A stretch of 64,000 nucleotides of DNA, from assembly GCA_963513935.1 (NCBI GenBank), contig OY740772.1:11502098-11566097 (forward strand), in the 5' to 3' direction. The notes under the pieces are model-generated. The model was not told the origin of the DNA. It searched no databases and saw nothing but the letters and a program-made list of their open reading frames with translations. This document shows positions 35,771-48,059 of the stretch, one piece after another. Position 1 is the stretch's first letter, and each line of letters starts with the position of its first letter. The translations under genes and the position numbers were made by a program. This DNA is from Aphrophora alni (Eukaryota > Arthropoda > Insecta > Hemiptera > Aphrophoridae).

Positions 35771-36213
35771 CACGTCTACCCGGCACCAAATCTGACCACT
35801 GCTATAAGGTTAATCAGGCGTTACTAATTTCACAACTTAACCCGGCACCGAGGCAGTTTAAAGGTAGGCGAGCGAGGTTCCCCCTTCACAACCTAACCTA
35901 AACTAACCTATTTCTATAATAAATGTTAAAGTATTTATAATCGTAATAAAAAACGGCCACACTTTTGTTATTGTCTATCCCTTCGCCTAGTGAAGCTCGT
36001 CCCTTATTTTCTTAAAATTTGCAGCGAGAGAAGTTAACTTCATTTTACAATCCCCTTAAGGAAAGGGGAGGTGATTAAGAGAAGAAAAAAGAGAATGGAG
36101 GGGTTGAGGGGTTGAGGGGAGTAGTGTAGGTGGAATGGGTAAAAGGGGTGGCTGGTGCCGGGTTGTCATACAGTCATGGCGGCCGGTGAAGGGACCAGTG
36201 CCGGGTCGACGTG
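35771..36213. mobile_element. element E3: iterated CCGGCACC motif with TTAGG-type tract
   Basis: CACGTCTACCCGGCAC (35771-35786) and the inverse of CACGTCGACCCGGCAC (36198-36213) match at 15 of 16 bases. Further ACCCGGCACC copies lie at 35839 and, inverted, at about 36154 and 36234. 'acctaacctaaactaaccta' (35890-35909) is internal. The 94-codon minus frame at 36056-36340 is low-complexity and not called a gene. Confidence 0.55.
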
Positions 36214-36384
36214 TTTTTTTTATAACATAATGGTTGGTGCCGGGTTGAAGAACCTCCTTTAATTTAACCACATAATGAAAAATGTTTAGCGTATAAGTTT
36301 TAAAAGCCGTTTTTTGTGAGTTGTGAGACCAATCTTTCATTATCCATTAAAAGATGGATTGGATTTTCATTGATTTCACTTCAT

Positions 36385-37180
36385 GAGAGTCCGTAGGTAA
36401 AACCAAGGACGCTTATAATTTCAAACTCTTGTATGTGTGTAAAATCACAACAAGTTTAAATGCCAGTGCTCTGAGAGCGGCCAGTTTTCTGAGAGCCTCA
36501 TCTCCAGTTGACAAGGGTCAGAAGGGTGTGACAGGTCTAGAGGTTATCAGCTGAGCGGCACATTTTTCTGCTACATTCTTTCCCTCCCTGAAGTCTTATA
36601 CATGTAGCTAACTGACACTTGCCTAAAGGTTTTTACTTTTGTGGTATATAGGCCAACATTCTTAGATATAGTAGTATTAATACACGATAAAACATGTTCC
36701 AATAAATCGTTTTGGAAAAAGTATAAAAGTTAAACTTTAAATTGATGTTATTATTTTTAATCTTCAAATTAAATTTTAGAAACTAAAGTAAAGTGACTAA
36801 AACATGTCAGTTTCGAACCTAACCCAACTTATCATGGGCTTTTTTTAGAAATCTCTTAGAAATATATGCCGCGGAAACCCCCCACCCCACCTAGACCCTT
36901 GTCTAAAGACGCGGCGCTTAGATCACTGGCCGCTCAGCGGATGACGTCATCTACACAGACAAAACAATAAATCCTATACATTTCAAACTTTGTATTTTCC
37001 CTACATAAGGAAAAATATAGCGGTAACAAAAATTAAAAAATTGGAAATATTGTGAGTGGGTTTCAAATAAAACCAAAAGTTATTCTGATTACGAATATGT
37101 AGTCTACGTTTTTTGACGAAGAAATAATATGTTGCCGTTAGGCCGCTTAAAAACTTCGACTGTATAAAAATAACTGTCCC
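36385..37180 (+). repeat. family B repeat split by a MITE
   Basis: The 5' part is at 36385-36440 ('gtccgtaggtaaaaccaagg'). It resumes at about 36951 with 'ctacacagacaaaacaataa' and runs through 'agttattctgattacgaat'. About 510 bp intervene. Confidence 0.65.
36441..36950. mobile_element. MITE with CTGAG(AG)CGGCCAGT ends, nested in family B
   Basis: CTGAGAGCGGCCAGT at 36471-36485 is mirrored by ACTGGCCGCTCAG at 36925-36937 (2-base gap). The exact outer boundaries and target-site duplication are unclear. Confidence 0.5.
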
Positions 37181-37234
37181 TATATGCCTACGGGAACTCT
37201 AGGGCATGTGGTTTTAGCATCGTAAAATTTATCA

Positions 37235-37450
37235 TAATTATACAGTATAACAAACACACAGAACACAATTCTCACAAAAAATACGCCTAAGTATCAGACG
37301 CGTTTCAACGACAAGATCGTCCTCTTCAGTGATACACGAGCTACACCAATCAAACTATAGCACACCTTGTCGTTGAAACGCGTCTGATACGTAAGCGTAT
37401 TTTTTGTGAGAATTGTGTTCTGTGTGTTTCTTATGCTGTATAATTTTTCT
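37235..37450. mobile_element. inverted-twin element, hammerhead-like family alpha
   Basis: The left arm (from 'ttatacagtataacaaacac' to 'gcgtttcaacgacaaga') is mirrored on the right by 'cttgtcgttgaaacgcgt' and so on to 'cttatgctgtataa'. The left half keeps a complete motif (see 37291-37335). The right half starts inside the motif and has lost its CTGANGA box. Confidence 0.75.
37291..37335 (-). ncRNA. hammerhead-ribozyme-like motif, best-preserved core
   Basis: On the minus strand: stem I strand GTATCA, CTGAAGA (37323-37329), one extra G, hairpin GACGA/TCGTT with loop TCTTG, GAAAC (37302-37306), minimal stem III, GUC, then TGATAC. GTATCA and TGATAC pair perfectly over 6 bp exactly where stem I should be. 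CUGANGA, GAAA and the GUC triplet match the type I hammerhead. The extra base before stem II is the one departure, shared with the other families here. Confidence 0.55.
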
Positions 37451-38282
37451 CATAAGTCAAGCTCAACATTGAATATATCATAATTTTGTTTTATATTTTA
37501 TATTTATATTTCCTTTCAAAAGGAATAACATTTTGTTTTAATTCTCACAATGATTCAACATAAAACTGTTCTTTTTATCAATGTCAGAGGTAGCCTAAAA
37601 ATGTATGATTGGTTGCGAACTCTGGTTGGGAATGATTGAACTACAGCGACGGGATTTCGATGTGTTAACCAAACATTAAAAAGTCTAATAAGGGGCTATC
37701 CCTTTCAGAACTGTTGAGGTTCGAAGTTTGACACCATTAAATTTTGATAATTTTCATTACAATCTTGTGAATTGACGGTAAAATATAAAATTATGTTGAT
37801 TTCTCGATTTCCTTTTATCGAACAATCCTGTCTAAATATGACAGAAAACTGTCACAGTCCATTTAAACGCGTTCCCAAAGCTGAAAGTTCCAAGAACCAA
37901 CGAAAACCCGATATGTAGGTTTTACTACAATCACAGTACTGTCTCTACTATATAATCACAGCCACATTACTAGTATATAATTGAAAAGTAAAATCACAAC
38001 CCCATTATTATAGACTGTTACGACAAAATTGTTAGGCCCAAATAATCCCATCGACATAGGTTTGTTGTAGTACATCAAGTGAAAGTACTTCTCTCGTCTG
38101 TCGCTAAATTTAGCGGTGAGAGCTGCGGCGGAGCCTTGTATGGCAACGCCCACGGCACCCTGCTCTTGCTTTTACACCACTCTACTTTCGTTATCCAGTT
38201 AATATAATCAGAACTAGCAAGTGCAATTATTTATAGTGACTACTCCTTCCCAGAAACAATAACAATAGGCCGTTTTAACTAT

Positions 38283-38700
38283 TTAGTTTGCGAGATCACA
38301 ACAGAACGTGAATCCGCACAAGTAAAGTAAGCACTATTATAAATTAACCTAAAATAAATTAAAAATAGCTGTTATAAAATTCTGAAACGAAATAAAACGT
38401 TTGAAATTTTAAACCGTTTAATTTTGCGAGATGTAAGCAATCAATCACAACAGGACGTGAATCCGCACAAATAAAGCAAACAGTATATAAGTTAACCTAA
38501 AAAGAATTAAATACAGCTGTTTTAAAATTCTGAAACAAAATTAAACGTTTGAAATTTTAAACCGTTTAATTTTGCGAGATGTAAGCAATCAATCACAACA
38601 GGACGTGAATCCGCACAAATAAAGTAAACAGTATATAAGTTAACCTAAAAATAATTTAATACAACTGTTATAAATTCTGAAACAAAATAAAACGTATTTC
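38283..38700 (+). repeat. 148-bp tandem array, about 2.8 copies
   Basis: 'gtgaatccgcacaa' recurs at 38309, 38457 and 38605, and 'aaattctgaaac' follows each. Units are about 90-95% alike by eye. Confidence 0.9.
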
Positions 38701-39023
38701 ACAATTCATAACAGCTGTTTCAAATTATTTTTATTGTGTAACATGTTATTTAAATGATAAATGTATTACAAAATAAAGTGTTTACAAAGAAAATGAATAT
38801 TTTTTGACAAATCTGTGAGTAGCACTGTTTAATTTGACACCTCAATTGTTAAAATCGGCGCTATATTAAAGAAATACTTGACTATCTCAGATATTGCTTA
38901 GCGAATGAAATTACTAGTGTATTGGATTGTGTAATTACTAGTGTAATGTAAGGCGATAAACACTTCGGTCATCCATAGCCTTATTAAAAAAGGGGGGGGG
39001 AAAGCCATAAAATAAAGAAAACG

Positions 39024-39025
<2 letters not shown>

Positions 39026-39067
<42 letters not shown>
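39026..39067 (+). repeat. poly-T tract (42 nt)
   Basis: An uninterrupted T run, 27 nt after a G9 run. It could be the reverse-strand poly(A) tail of a retro-inserted sequence to its left, but I cannot see such a sequence. Confidence 0.85.
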
Positions 39068-39070
<3 letters not shown>

Positions 39071-39504
39071 ACAGTACTTAGTGGAGGAGTATTTACTTTG
39101 TCACGTTTAACGTATTATGAAGAGCGAGTCAATAAAATGTACTATTTTCGTTAACAAATAGGCTAGTTTTGGTTGGTTTTGCAAGGTGAAGAGAAAGTAT
39201 ATGCAATGCATCTTTTATTTAAATTTTAAAAACAGCCCTATTTTAAAATTTACCAACATATTTCTAGTTAATGAATTTGTCCTAATTTTTTTATTAGTAG
39301 TAACTTAATATTTTTATTACGGAAAGTGTGTAAATTATATGGTTTAAATTTTTACTACTTTGACAAAACAATTTCTTCTATATTTTACCGTCCTCTGCTA
39401 CCAAAATCAATTGAAAAACACCCTTGCCTACTATATTTAAACATTCAATATTTCAGAAAACCTTATACAAATGCCAATAAAATGCAGTACCAACTTCACC
39501 AGTA

Positions 39505-39640
39505 CGGGCTTGGAAATCCCGAGGAGATCTAGCTGGATTTATACACTTTTTTCATGTTGTCTTGGGTTAAATCCCTCTCATCTTTCCTATCTGGCTTCTC
39601 TTGACCGACTTTCGTTCATTTCCGACCCTGACGATAATAG
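39505..39640 (+). repeat. family A repeat
   Basis: 'cttggaaatcccgaggagat', 'ctagctggattt', 'cttgggttaaatccctc' and 'ccgaccctgacgataatag'. Confidence 0.65.
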
Positions 39641-39744
39641 GTATATGTGGTGTATTATATACCTAACCTATTTGCGATGATTCCTTTTCTACCACAAATC
39701 TTTTATCTACATTTCAGTTTTCCAAACACTCGATTAGGTTAGGC

Positions 39745-39905
39745 CAGGTTACGTTATATATTCAAATAGACTTACGATATTATTCATTTTAAAACCAACC
39801 ATTCAAGTAATAAACCATTCATAAACAAATAACAACACAAACTGCTATTAAATACAAACAATGATTCTCGTAAGAGTGTTGTAGAAGCAGTGATCTCGTT
39901 TGTCT
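39745..39905 (+). repeat. family D dispersed repeat, copy 2
   Basis: Matches 8480-8640 over 'ctgctattaaatacaaacaa' and 'gattctcgtaagagtgttg'. 'aggttaggccaggtta' lies just upstream (39736-39751). Confidence 0.65.
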
Positions 39906-40389
39906 AGATCTTTAAAAATTTCAGTGTCTGTGTGTGTGGGGGGGGGGTGAAAGTCGCAGTTATGTTGTTTTTGTTTCTTATGGCTGTAAACAGATGACAG
40001 AATCTAAAAATATTCGCAAAAGTATGTTTTGAGTACAAAAAAGAGAGTATTCCAGGGGTCTATATTTTATGTTATTTTTCCTTTTAACAACAAGGAAAAA
40101 AATTCAGTATTTTACTAAAAGAAAGGAACAATGGCTTGGGTTTGGTTGTGAATGGACATTGAGACAGGTTACTTGTTAATTCCAAACACAAACCATTGAG
40201 ACTAACTGTACAGGTTTTGTTACCTTATATAGGTGTAGACTTCCATTCACAGAAAGGTCTGCAAGTTTGGCATTTTAGCCTGTTTATTGAATTCCTCAGT
40301 CAATTTGACAAAGTTTGTTCCTTCAGTTTGTGATCAAATTTCATAGATAGATGAAATAAATGGTCCAAATACCTCAGTTAACTTTCTCG

Positions 40390-40800
40390 TTCGGCGCGTT
40401 AATCTTCACATTTCACTAAAATTTTAACAAAATCGATAGGCGATTTTAAGTTATTACATCTTTAATAAGAGGCTTATTGGCTGATTTTGAGGGTTTTTGA
40501 TCACACACGAACCGGCATTTTTGGAGAGATTGCGATGAATTTGTTTTGTTTGGGTTCTTAGACGCTAGGTTAAATTTGTCAAAATCGTTAGAACCGATTT
40601 TGAGACAATCGTAATTTTTGTGTTTTTTTTTTAATTATGATAGTTATCCTTAAATTTTGAGCTGTATATATTAAATTATTGCATATATCCAAATATCAAA
40701 TTTGATTAAAATCGGTTCTTCCGTCTGGGCTGCATATAGACGACAATCCGACATTGTTCCCAAAACTGTTACCATACTTTTGTAACATCCTGTATATAAC
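40390..40800. repeat. family C AT-rich repeat
   Basis: 'cttcacatttcactaaaatt', 'ttaacaaaatcgatagg' and 'tgattaaaatcggt'. It ends near 'catcctgtatat'. Confidence 0.45.
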
Positions 40801-41054
40801 ATACATGTTACTAACGGTAAGTTTATCTGAATAAGTATGATTTAAAGAATTTCTTTTACCGTTAACAATGGAATGTTAATGAATGAAACCTTGAATATAA
40901 TTCAATGTTACAAGGAGTTATGTCGAACGGAATTCTTACATATCTATGTATATTGATAAGTTGCCTCGTTTTATGTGATAGTGGACCTATACCACCTTCA
41001 GCGAATAGTCATCATTCCTTTTTTGTTTTGTTTTGTGTGGCTGCGCGTGTGCGT

Positions 41055-41276
<222 letters not shown>

Positions 41277-42489
41277 AACAATTTTGTTCAGATAATTTGG
41301 CCAAAACTAAAAAAATTTTACATCTTTGACTAAAATAATTTTGGAGAAATTAAAAATGAGTAGGGACAATCAAGAAACGTTCAAAACTACAGAAGGGTAT
41401 AAAATCTAAAATCCAGAAGCTTATTTCAATGATTTTCTGAGGAGAAACCTTGAAGCTGTCAAATATTTTGAGGATAAACAGGATTTTTATAACTTGCTCA
41501 AGTGTTGGTTGTTTTCTCTCCAAAAATACTGGTTCTTGAGTTATCGATAAGGTTTCTATACATAATGTGATTTCTCATAATCGGCTATACCGATTTCGTT
41601 CAAATTTTAATGAAATGAGAATATTAATGATTCAAACCCGTATGCTAAATTGCTAAATCAATTGACAAAATACGATGAGGCCCTTTTTAAATTAATTTAT
41701 TAATGTTTTTTTCAAAAACTGCTTATTTTTACTATTGGCATGTAGTACTATTGGCGTGTGTAGTAATTTTTTGCATCGTTTATTTCAAATTCCAGCCCTG
41801 GAATATTCCCTAAGAATTTCTAATAACACCCGTCAAATTCCATATATCATCTGCACCCACTGCGAAGATTTTAAAAATTTTGTGAAAATCAAATTAAAAA
41901 TTTTTTTATTGAGTTTCGAATTCAATACTTACGGAGCTTTTAAAACAAGGCGAGCCGCAAGCGCCAGACGGGAGCAGTATAAAAAAAAAGTAAGTTTTTG
42001 ACACTTGTCCTTATAAGGATTTCCAAGTTGTTATGTCCTTTTAAGGAGTCGGCTTAACACAAGATATCCTTGGCATTGTCCTAGGATCCTACCTTGGATT
42101 TGTACGGCGAGGCCTACCTAACCTTTCCGATTGGAAGCGGAGAAATCTGATGCGTAAAATGATTTGGTTCGGTTGGGAGCTAACCTTGGCGCATCCTATT
42201 AGGCTGGAGTGTAAGTTAAGAATTACTGATACGGTTTCTATTTCCTGTAGAAATGAAACTAACCCATAGTACTTACCCAGCCCCATCATACATTATAATA
42301 CAAGTTGGGTTTCTTGTGTCCTTGTAAGAAATGTTTAATCCTATTGGCAGATCCAGTAGGGTAAGTTTGTTTTAAAACAGTTGTTACACTGGTTTTCTGT
42401 ACCTTATAATTGTGTACATCACTTCAGTCTCGTAGTAGATGTATATGTGTATTAGTCCTCTCGCTTCGCTCGTGGTGAAGCACGAATTA

Positions 42490-42496
42490 GAAAAAA

Positions 42497-42542
<46 letters not shown>

Positions 42543-42555
42543 ATATATATATAAG
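42490..42555 (+). repeat. (TA)/(TG) microsatellite
   Basis: An interrupted TA run with a short GTGTGTG segment. Confidence 0.9.
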
Positions 42556-43224
42556 GCCTAAGCTCGATTTATTATTTTTACCAATAACTGACGAAACAGC
42601 TTTGTGGGGGGGGTGCTTTTTACACAATAGATATAATGTGTCCACATCCCAAATTTTTAATTTGGCTGTAGAGCTCTGCATAGACGGCAGACATAATATC
42701 AAAAATTATTTTTATATACCGGTATTCAGAGGATATCAAAACAGATATATACAAACCTTTTCAATACTAAGTATAGCTGTGGTGATTTTAATTCACCGCG
42801 CATGACCAGAGCCTATTCTGGAGTGACAAGCGACCACCATTGTTTGTGTTATAAATCTCTTGATATTTCGTAATTTCATATTAAACTCCTGTCGAAATTT
42901 TTTAAAGGCAATCTATACCTTGTGTTGATCTATTAGAGGCTGTATTTTAGTAAAATTGATTAAAATCCTGGAACCAATTTTAATAAAATGAGAATTAATT
43001 CTTTTCTTCTATTGGAAGCTAACCCCAAATTTTAATTTCGAAAAAAAGTGGGGGGGGAATGCTGCGATATAACAACAAAATATATTCTACTATATTCTTT
43101 TGTTTTTGTAATATATTTAAACTAACAATTTTTTGACAGACAATTAAAAAATACATTTTATTAAGCTCGCGGATGTCAAATTAATATTTTTTGGGACAAA
43201 CAAAATTTTCTTAAAGGTTCATTT

Positions 43225-43310
43225 TAATGGTCTTGACAATCCCGAGGGATGAGCTGGATCTACACTAGTCTCTCTCGTCTTTCCTCTCAAGTTTCTCTGA
43301 CCTAATGTTT
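43225..43310 (+). repeat. family A repeat, short copy
   Basis: 'cttgacaatcccgagggatg', 'agctggatctacac', then 'tctctcgtctttcctctcaa'. Confidence 0.55.
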
Positions 43311-43754
43311 TGAATAACTCAATATACATATCACTCCCAAGATTGGGGTCGACAAACGATGGTATATACAGAAACATGTCACTTGCTTGTTCATTTTTGT
43401 TCTATTTTTTAAAAATAGTTTTAAACAGTTATAAAAACAAAATCGTCGTCAGAGACTTGCAACGGTTGCATTACTCTCGGGTTACCCGACCTTGAGAATG
43501 GTCTTTAGCACCCAACTGCTGGTTAGCAAATTCCTTGTCAACATTCCTGCGTCTCTTATACGAAGCAAGTGAACCGTGTAGGCTACAGGAGAAAACCACA
43601 ACTTTTAATGTACTAAAAAAAGTCTTTGAATCAGTTACGATGGAATTTGTTAAATATCACCTCACGGGAAGGGAAAAGTGACTTGTTTGAAAACTGTCAA
43701 AATGTTATCACAGTAATATCGATTGTAAGATGAGTTTCTGAAGTTGGTTACTTT

Positions 43755-44050
43755 GTTAGTTTCTGTCTGTCTGTAAGTCGCAACAAGTCTACACAGACAA
43801 ATATGTATTTCAACTTTTGCATTTATATTCTTTTTATTGTCCCATATAGGCCTATAGGAAAAACATAGCGCTAACAAAAAAATGACCTTGGGTTAGTTGA
43901 AGGGGGGGGATAAAGACTTGGATACTTTTATTTTTGGAAATATTATGTGTGTGGTATGAAATAAAACTAGAAGTTATTCTGATTACGAATATGTATATTT
44001 GACGAAGAAATTAATATGTTGGCACTAGGCTGGTTATAAAAAGTCTTCTA
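43755..44050 (+). repeat. family B repeat
   Basis: 'gtctacacagacaaatatgt', 'ctagaagttattctgattac' and 'gaatatgtat', then 'taatatgttggcactaggc'. Confidence 0.65.
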
Positions 44051-44154
44051 CTTTGACAAAGCTCAGTCAGACTACGTATCTAGACAATTTTTGGTTGGGG
44101 GGGATGACCCATAGGGTTTACTGCTTGTTACGCCCTTCCATCCGTTACTTTACC

Positions 44155-44330
44155 TATCTAAAGGTAATAATTGTTACAGATTTACTTATTTCGCAAGCAG
44201 ATTCTGCACCAATGCCTCTTTTCTTGCCAGTATATCAGCCATTTCATTTACCTAAAGTCCTCTATCATCAGGCACCACATTTGAAATTTGAGAGGTTTAC
44301 AAAGGTTTAAACTAACTTTAGCAATAAACG
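44155..44330 (-). pseudogene. probable LINE RNase H relic
   Basis: On the minus strand ADILARKEALVQN follows a frame-broken stretch reading like FQMWC. This resembles the end of an RNase H domain (FxWVPGHxGxxGNExADxLARKGA) with the central part lost by frameshift. The similarity is short, so this is tentative. Confidence 0.4.
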
Positions 44331-44364
44331 ACAACAGAGGCAATTTTAAGTGAATTCAGATTTG

Positions 44365-44510
44365 GCAAACCCAAGGGTACCGAACTGGATCCACACCTTT
44401 TTTCATGTTATGTTAGATCCTTTTCTTTCATCTTTAGTATCAGGTCTCTCAACCAATTGTTCTTATTTGACCCTGATGGTATTAGAGGTATTCCAGGACT
44501 ATGGATATTT
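44365..44510 (+). repeat. family A repeat
   Basis: 'ttggcaaacccaagggtacc' and 'gaactggatccacacc', then 'tttgaccctgatggtattag'. Confidence 0.6.
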
Positions 44511-45128
44511 TGTTTAGTGCGTCATAATGAATGTATTCATGTATGATTATCTATTATATTAATATTCGTTGGTTATAATCTATAACAAATAAAATGATAT
44601 AGATAATTACTATTTATTACGATAGGACCGTACGTATTGACTGTACGTCATCGTTGCATGATCGTGCGTCAGGTTATAGCCTACTTTCAAATCTTTAGAA
44701 ACTGCCTGACATTGCGTATTCGTTTTGGACAATTAAACAAACTCTATTTTACGATCTTTTCTTCCATTTTGGTAAAAGGCTATTAACAATGATATCTTTG
44801 AAAATACGCACGAACGATGACAAATGTCGAAATTCATTCATTCGTGAAATCAATTTTACTGCTGTTTTAATGTAACTTCTGATGCGTTTCTCTCAGGATT
44901 AACGCAAGTCCTAGATTAAATATAATTTTTAATTTGGAGTTAAGGAATTACTAAATTGAGAAAACTTGTTCCTGTCATTTAATTTCCCATACAATTTTCA
45001 AAATGTCTCATCTTTATGTCTCAATTTTTAACGGTTTAATTTCCTCCTTATATTTTATGTATATTATCTCAGGTTTTGGAATTTTCAGTAATGATTTGAT
45101 TTTTATTATCCAACTACAAATATCACGT

Positions 45129-46557
45129 GTATAAAAAGAATACGCGAAAAAAGCGCGCAGCCCGCCAGGTTGGTGTTTAACGAGGGTGAGACAAGAGTTA
45201 ACCCTTGAGGAAACAAGTTTTGACAGGTGAAAAAAGCGCGCAGCCCGCCAGGTTGGTGTTTAACGAGGGTGAGACAAGAGTTAACCCTTGAGGAAACAAG
45301 TTTTGACAGGTGAAAAAAGCGCGCAGCCCGCCAGGTTGGTGTTTAACGAGGGTGAGACAAGAGTTAACCCTTGAGGAAACAAGTTTTGACAGGTGAAAAA
45401 AGCGCGCAGCCCGCCAGGTTGGTGTTTAACGAGGGTGAGACAAGAGTTAACCCTTGAGGAAACAAGTTTTGACAGGTGAAAAAAGCGCGCAGCCCGCCAG
45501 GTTGGTGTTTAACGAGGGTGAGACAAGAGTTAACCCTTGAGGAAACAAGTTTTGACAGGTGAAAAAAGCGCACAACGAAAAATGCGTACAAACCGCTTCC
45601 AAGAACCCCCAGGTCCCTTCACGCGAACCGAAGGCATTATTCCCAAGAATGCCAACCCCGGATGCGTCACTGGGTCACTCCAGTTGTCACCCCTGGTCAT
45701 CCACCCCTGTACGCGAGCCGAAGATATTATTGCTAAGAATGCCAACCCAAGATGCGTCACTGGGTCACTCCAGTTGTCACTTTGCCTTTAACTGTCGTGG
45801 GGATAAGGTTAAGTTAGGTTAGATTAGTTTAGGTTAGGTTACTTCCACTTTAAGAACTGTGGACGTAACCCGTGAACGCCTAAAGGTTGTACGCATTTTT
45901 CGCCTGTCAAAATGTTCTGACGTCATAGCTTACCCTCGTCATCTGTCAAAACTTGATCCTGTACGCATCTTTCGCAAGATTCCTGGTGTACGCATATTTC
46001 GCTGTACGCATCTTTCGTGTATTCGAGGAAACAGGTTTCGACAAGTGAAAAAAGCGCACAACACCGAGAACCCCCGCCTCAGTGTTGACTAGAAAGATTT
46101 GAACTAAACAACAAATTAATTCTTACTGTTTACATAAAACTTACAAGTAGTGGAACTGACTTATAAACAATATTTACAGTAGTTTTAAAATTTAAATAAT
46201 AAAACCTGCATTGCGATTAGTCTTTGTTGAATACCTAACCTAACCATAGCTGACTCGACCAAAACTGTAGTTGCTATTTTTATTTAATTCCATGTGTAGG
46301 CAATATTATTTAAATTTTAGAACTACTGTAAATATTGGTTATAAGTCAGTTCCACTACTCCCAAGTTTTATGTAAACAGTAAGAATTGATTCGTTGCTTA
46401 AGTCATATCTTTCTAGTCAACACCGAGGCGAGGGTTCTCGGGGTTGTACGCTTTTTTCACCTGTCAAATTTTGTTTCTTCAAGGTTTAACTCTTGTCTCA
46501 CCCTCGTTAAACACCAACCTGGCGGGCTGTGCACTTTTTTCGCGGCGTATAAAAAGA
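45129..46557. mobile_element. element E4: foldback transposon with internal 83-bp array and 11-bp TSD
   Basis: GTATAAAAAGA flanks the element directly (45129-45139 and 46547-46557). Inside, CGCGAAAAAAG begins both ends in inverted orientation, followed by the inverted blocks 'cccgccaggttggtgtttaa' and 'cgagggtgagacaagagtt'. Long inner arms at about 46020-46200 and 46300-46470 are also inverted ('cagtgttgactagaaag' against 'ctttctagtcaacaccg'). The centre has TTAGG-like 'gtttaggttaggttac' (about 45827-45842). TSDs of 9-11 bp suit Mutator-like or foldback elements. There is no transposase. Confidence 0.8.
45153..45567 (+). repeat. 83-bp tandem array, five perfect-looking copies
   Basis: Units start at 45153, 45236, 45319, 45402 and 45485; a degenerate sixth begins at 45568. 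They contain 'gaggaaacaagttttgacag'. The array occurs only in the left arm of E4; the right arm has one copy. Confidence 0.95.
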
Positions 46558-46924
46558 TACATACAAAACTCCTGGTGGTTTTTCTGACAGAACTGAAGGG
46601 TTGTTAAGATGTTTTCGGTTTGTTTGCACCCTTTACCAGAGTAATCATAATTGATCATTGTTCTCGTTCTCAATGAAAGTTGATATTATTTTGAATCAAT
46701 ATCAATAATTGATGTCAACAGCCTTAAAGTGGTTACCGACGTGGGTTAGGCCCCACGCCTTCCTGTCTTCGCCTACTGTGGCCGAGATTATTATGTACAC
46801 CTTATAATGTAATATTTAGGATAAGGGGGAAAAGATAGCTAGCCTTTTGTAAATAATCTTTAAGCATTGGAAGAGTTGCGTTTACAGAGATAGGAAACTG
46901 TTGGTGTTGTATATTAAAATATTG

Positions 46925-47140
46925 AGTACAGAACAAGTGTAGTCCAGTCAGGCGACGTCAGCTGTCATCTTCAGTGATACAAGAGTTATAAATACTAAAC
47001 TATAACTTTTACCTACAAACTTTTAACTCTTTGTAGTTATAGTTGAGTTACTGTAGCTTATGGATCACTGAAGATGGCGACTTTGTTGAAACGCGTTTGT
47101 ATAAATAAACGTATTACTTGTGCTCAAGGTTTATTCTATC
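46925..47140. mobile_element. inverted-twin element, hammerhead-like family alpha (degenerate)
   Basis: The left half on the minus strand has CTGAAGA, but the GAAAC part has decayed. The right half on the plus strand has CTGAAGA (47068-47074) and GAAAC (47088-47092), with a shortened stem II. The arms share 'gttatagtt.agt.a' and 'gtatcactgaagatg'. Confidence 0.6.
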
Positions 47141-47994
47141 AATAAACCATCACACAAGTCCAACTCAATGTTTATTTATAAAATAACTTCGCAAACTAGA
47201 GGTCGCTATCCTACTACAATCCAAAATGGCGGGCTTTCAAGGAAAATCTACTCTAAAGGAAAAGAATAAGGAAACAAAATTATAACAAAAACTCAAATTT
47301 TACCAGTAAGTTTGCATTACATTAAAATCTTCTTTTAGATAATTTTTTTTTCCGAGCTAAAATTTAAATGTATAAAAATTTGAATGTTTGCTCGGTGGCC
47401 ATTTTGAATTGGAGCAAAATAGCGACTTCTAGTTTCTGTGGTTATTTTCTATGAAACACTATGAAGTTTTTAGTTACCCCCTCCCCACCTATTTTGTAGT
47501 GGGATTAAATACCTTATAATGCAAATAAATTATATAATTTGACCTTTTTTTTATCTTTTAAAGTTTATTACGTCACTTTTTTTTGACACCTGGAATAATC
47601 AGACTTGATTTACACATAATCTATGTGTGCGTCCACTAGATAGCTTAATCACCTACAATATACAGTTTCCCAGAAGTCATACTATTAGTCATTTTGTTTA
47701 TTCGGCGCTACTTCAAACCACTTGAAGGATGAGTGGATATTTTTTAAATAAGTTTTAACACAACGTATTGCAATAAGTTTTGAGTGTTGTCGTCATTATT
47801 TAATCAAATACAATCTTCCTTCTACTCAGAATCGTATAGACTTTTTTTATTTAAAATGAGCCTCCTTGTGTACGAAGCATGATCAAAGTTGAGGATTTAA
47901 AGGATTAAGAACTGCCCTTTAGAACAATATTATTAGTTTTCAATCAGAATTTAAAAAAAAAATTTCCTTTTCTTTAAACACAAAAACCTCTTAT

Positions 47995-47995
<1 letters not shown>
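47141..47995. other. unassigned AT-rich DNA
   Basis: 'gtggccattttgaattgg' and 'aatggcgggctttcaa' suggest an old palindromic MITE around 47220-47420. No gene recognised. Confidence 0.4.

Positions 47996-48039
<44 letters not shown>
47996..48039 (+). repeat. poly-A tract (44 nt)
   Basis: An uninterrupted A run about 20 nt before the start of a family A copy. Confidence 0.9.
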
Positions 48040-48041
<2 letters not shown>

Positions 48042-48059
48042 GCCGAAGAAAAGATTATA

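Noticed and set aside
37956..38153. 65-codon minus-strand frame in a GC-richer patch
   Set aside because: The start region reads like real coding sequence (alanine-rich, then KFSDRREKYF), but no family is recognised and the 3' part turns AT-rich and hydrophobic; support is too weak to call.
38283..38700. Functional multi-copy regulatory array
   Set aside because: The 148-bp units show no recognisable promoter or factor-site grammar; described only as a tandem repeat.
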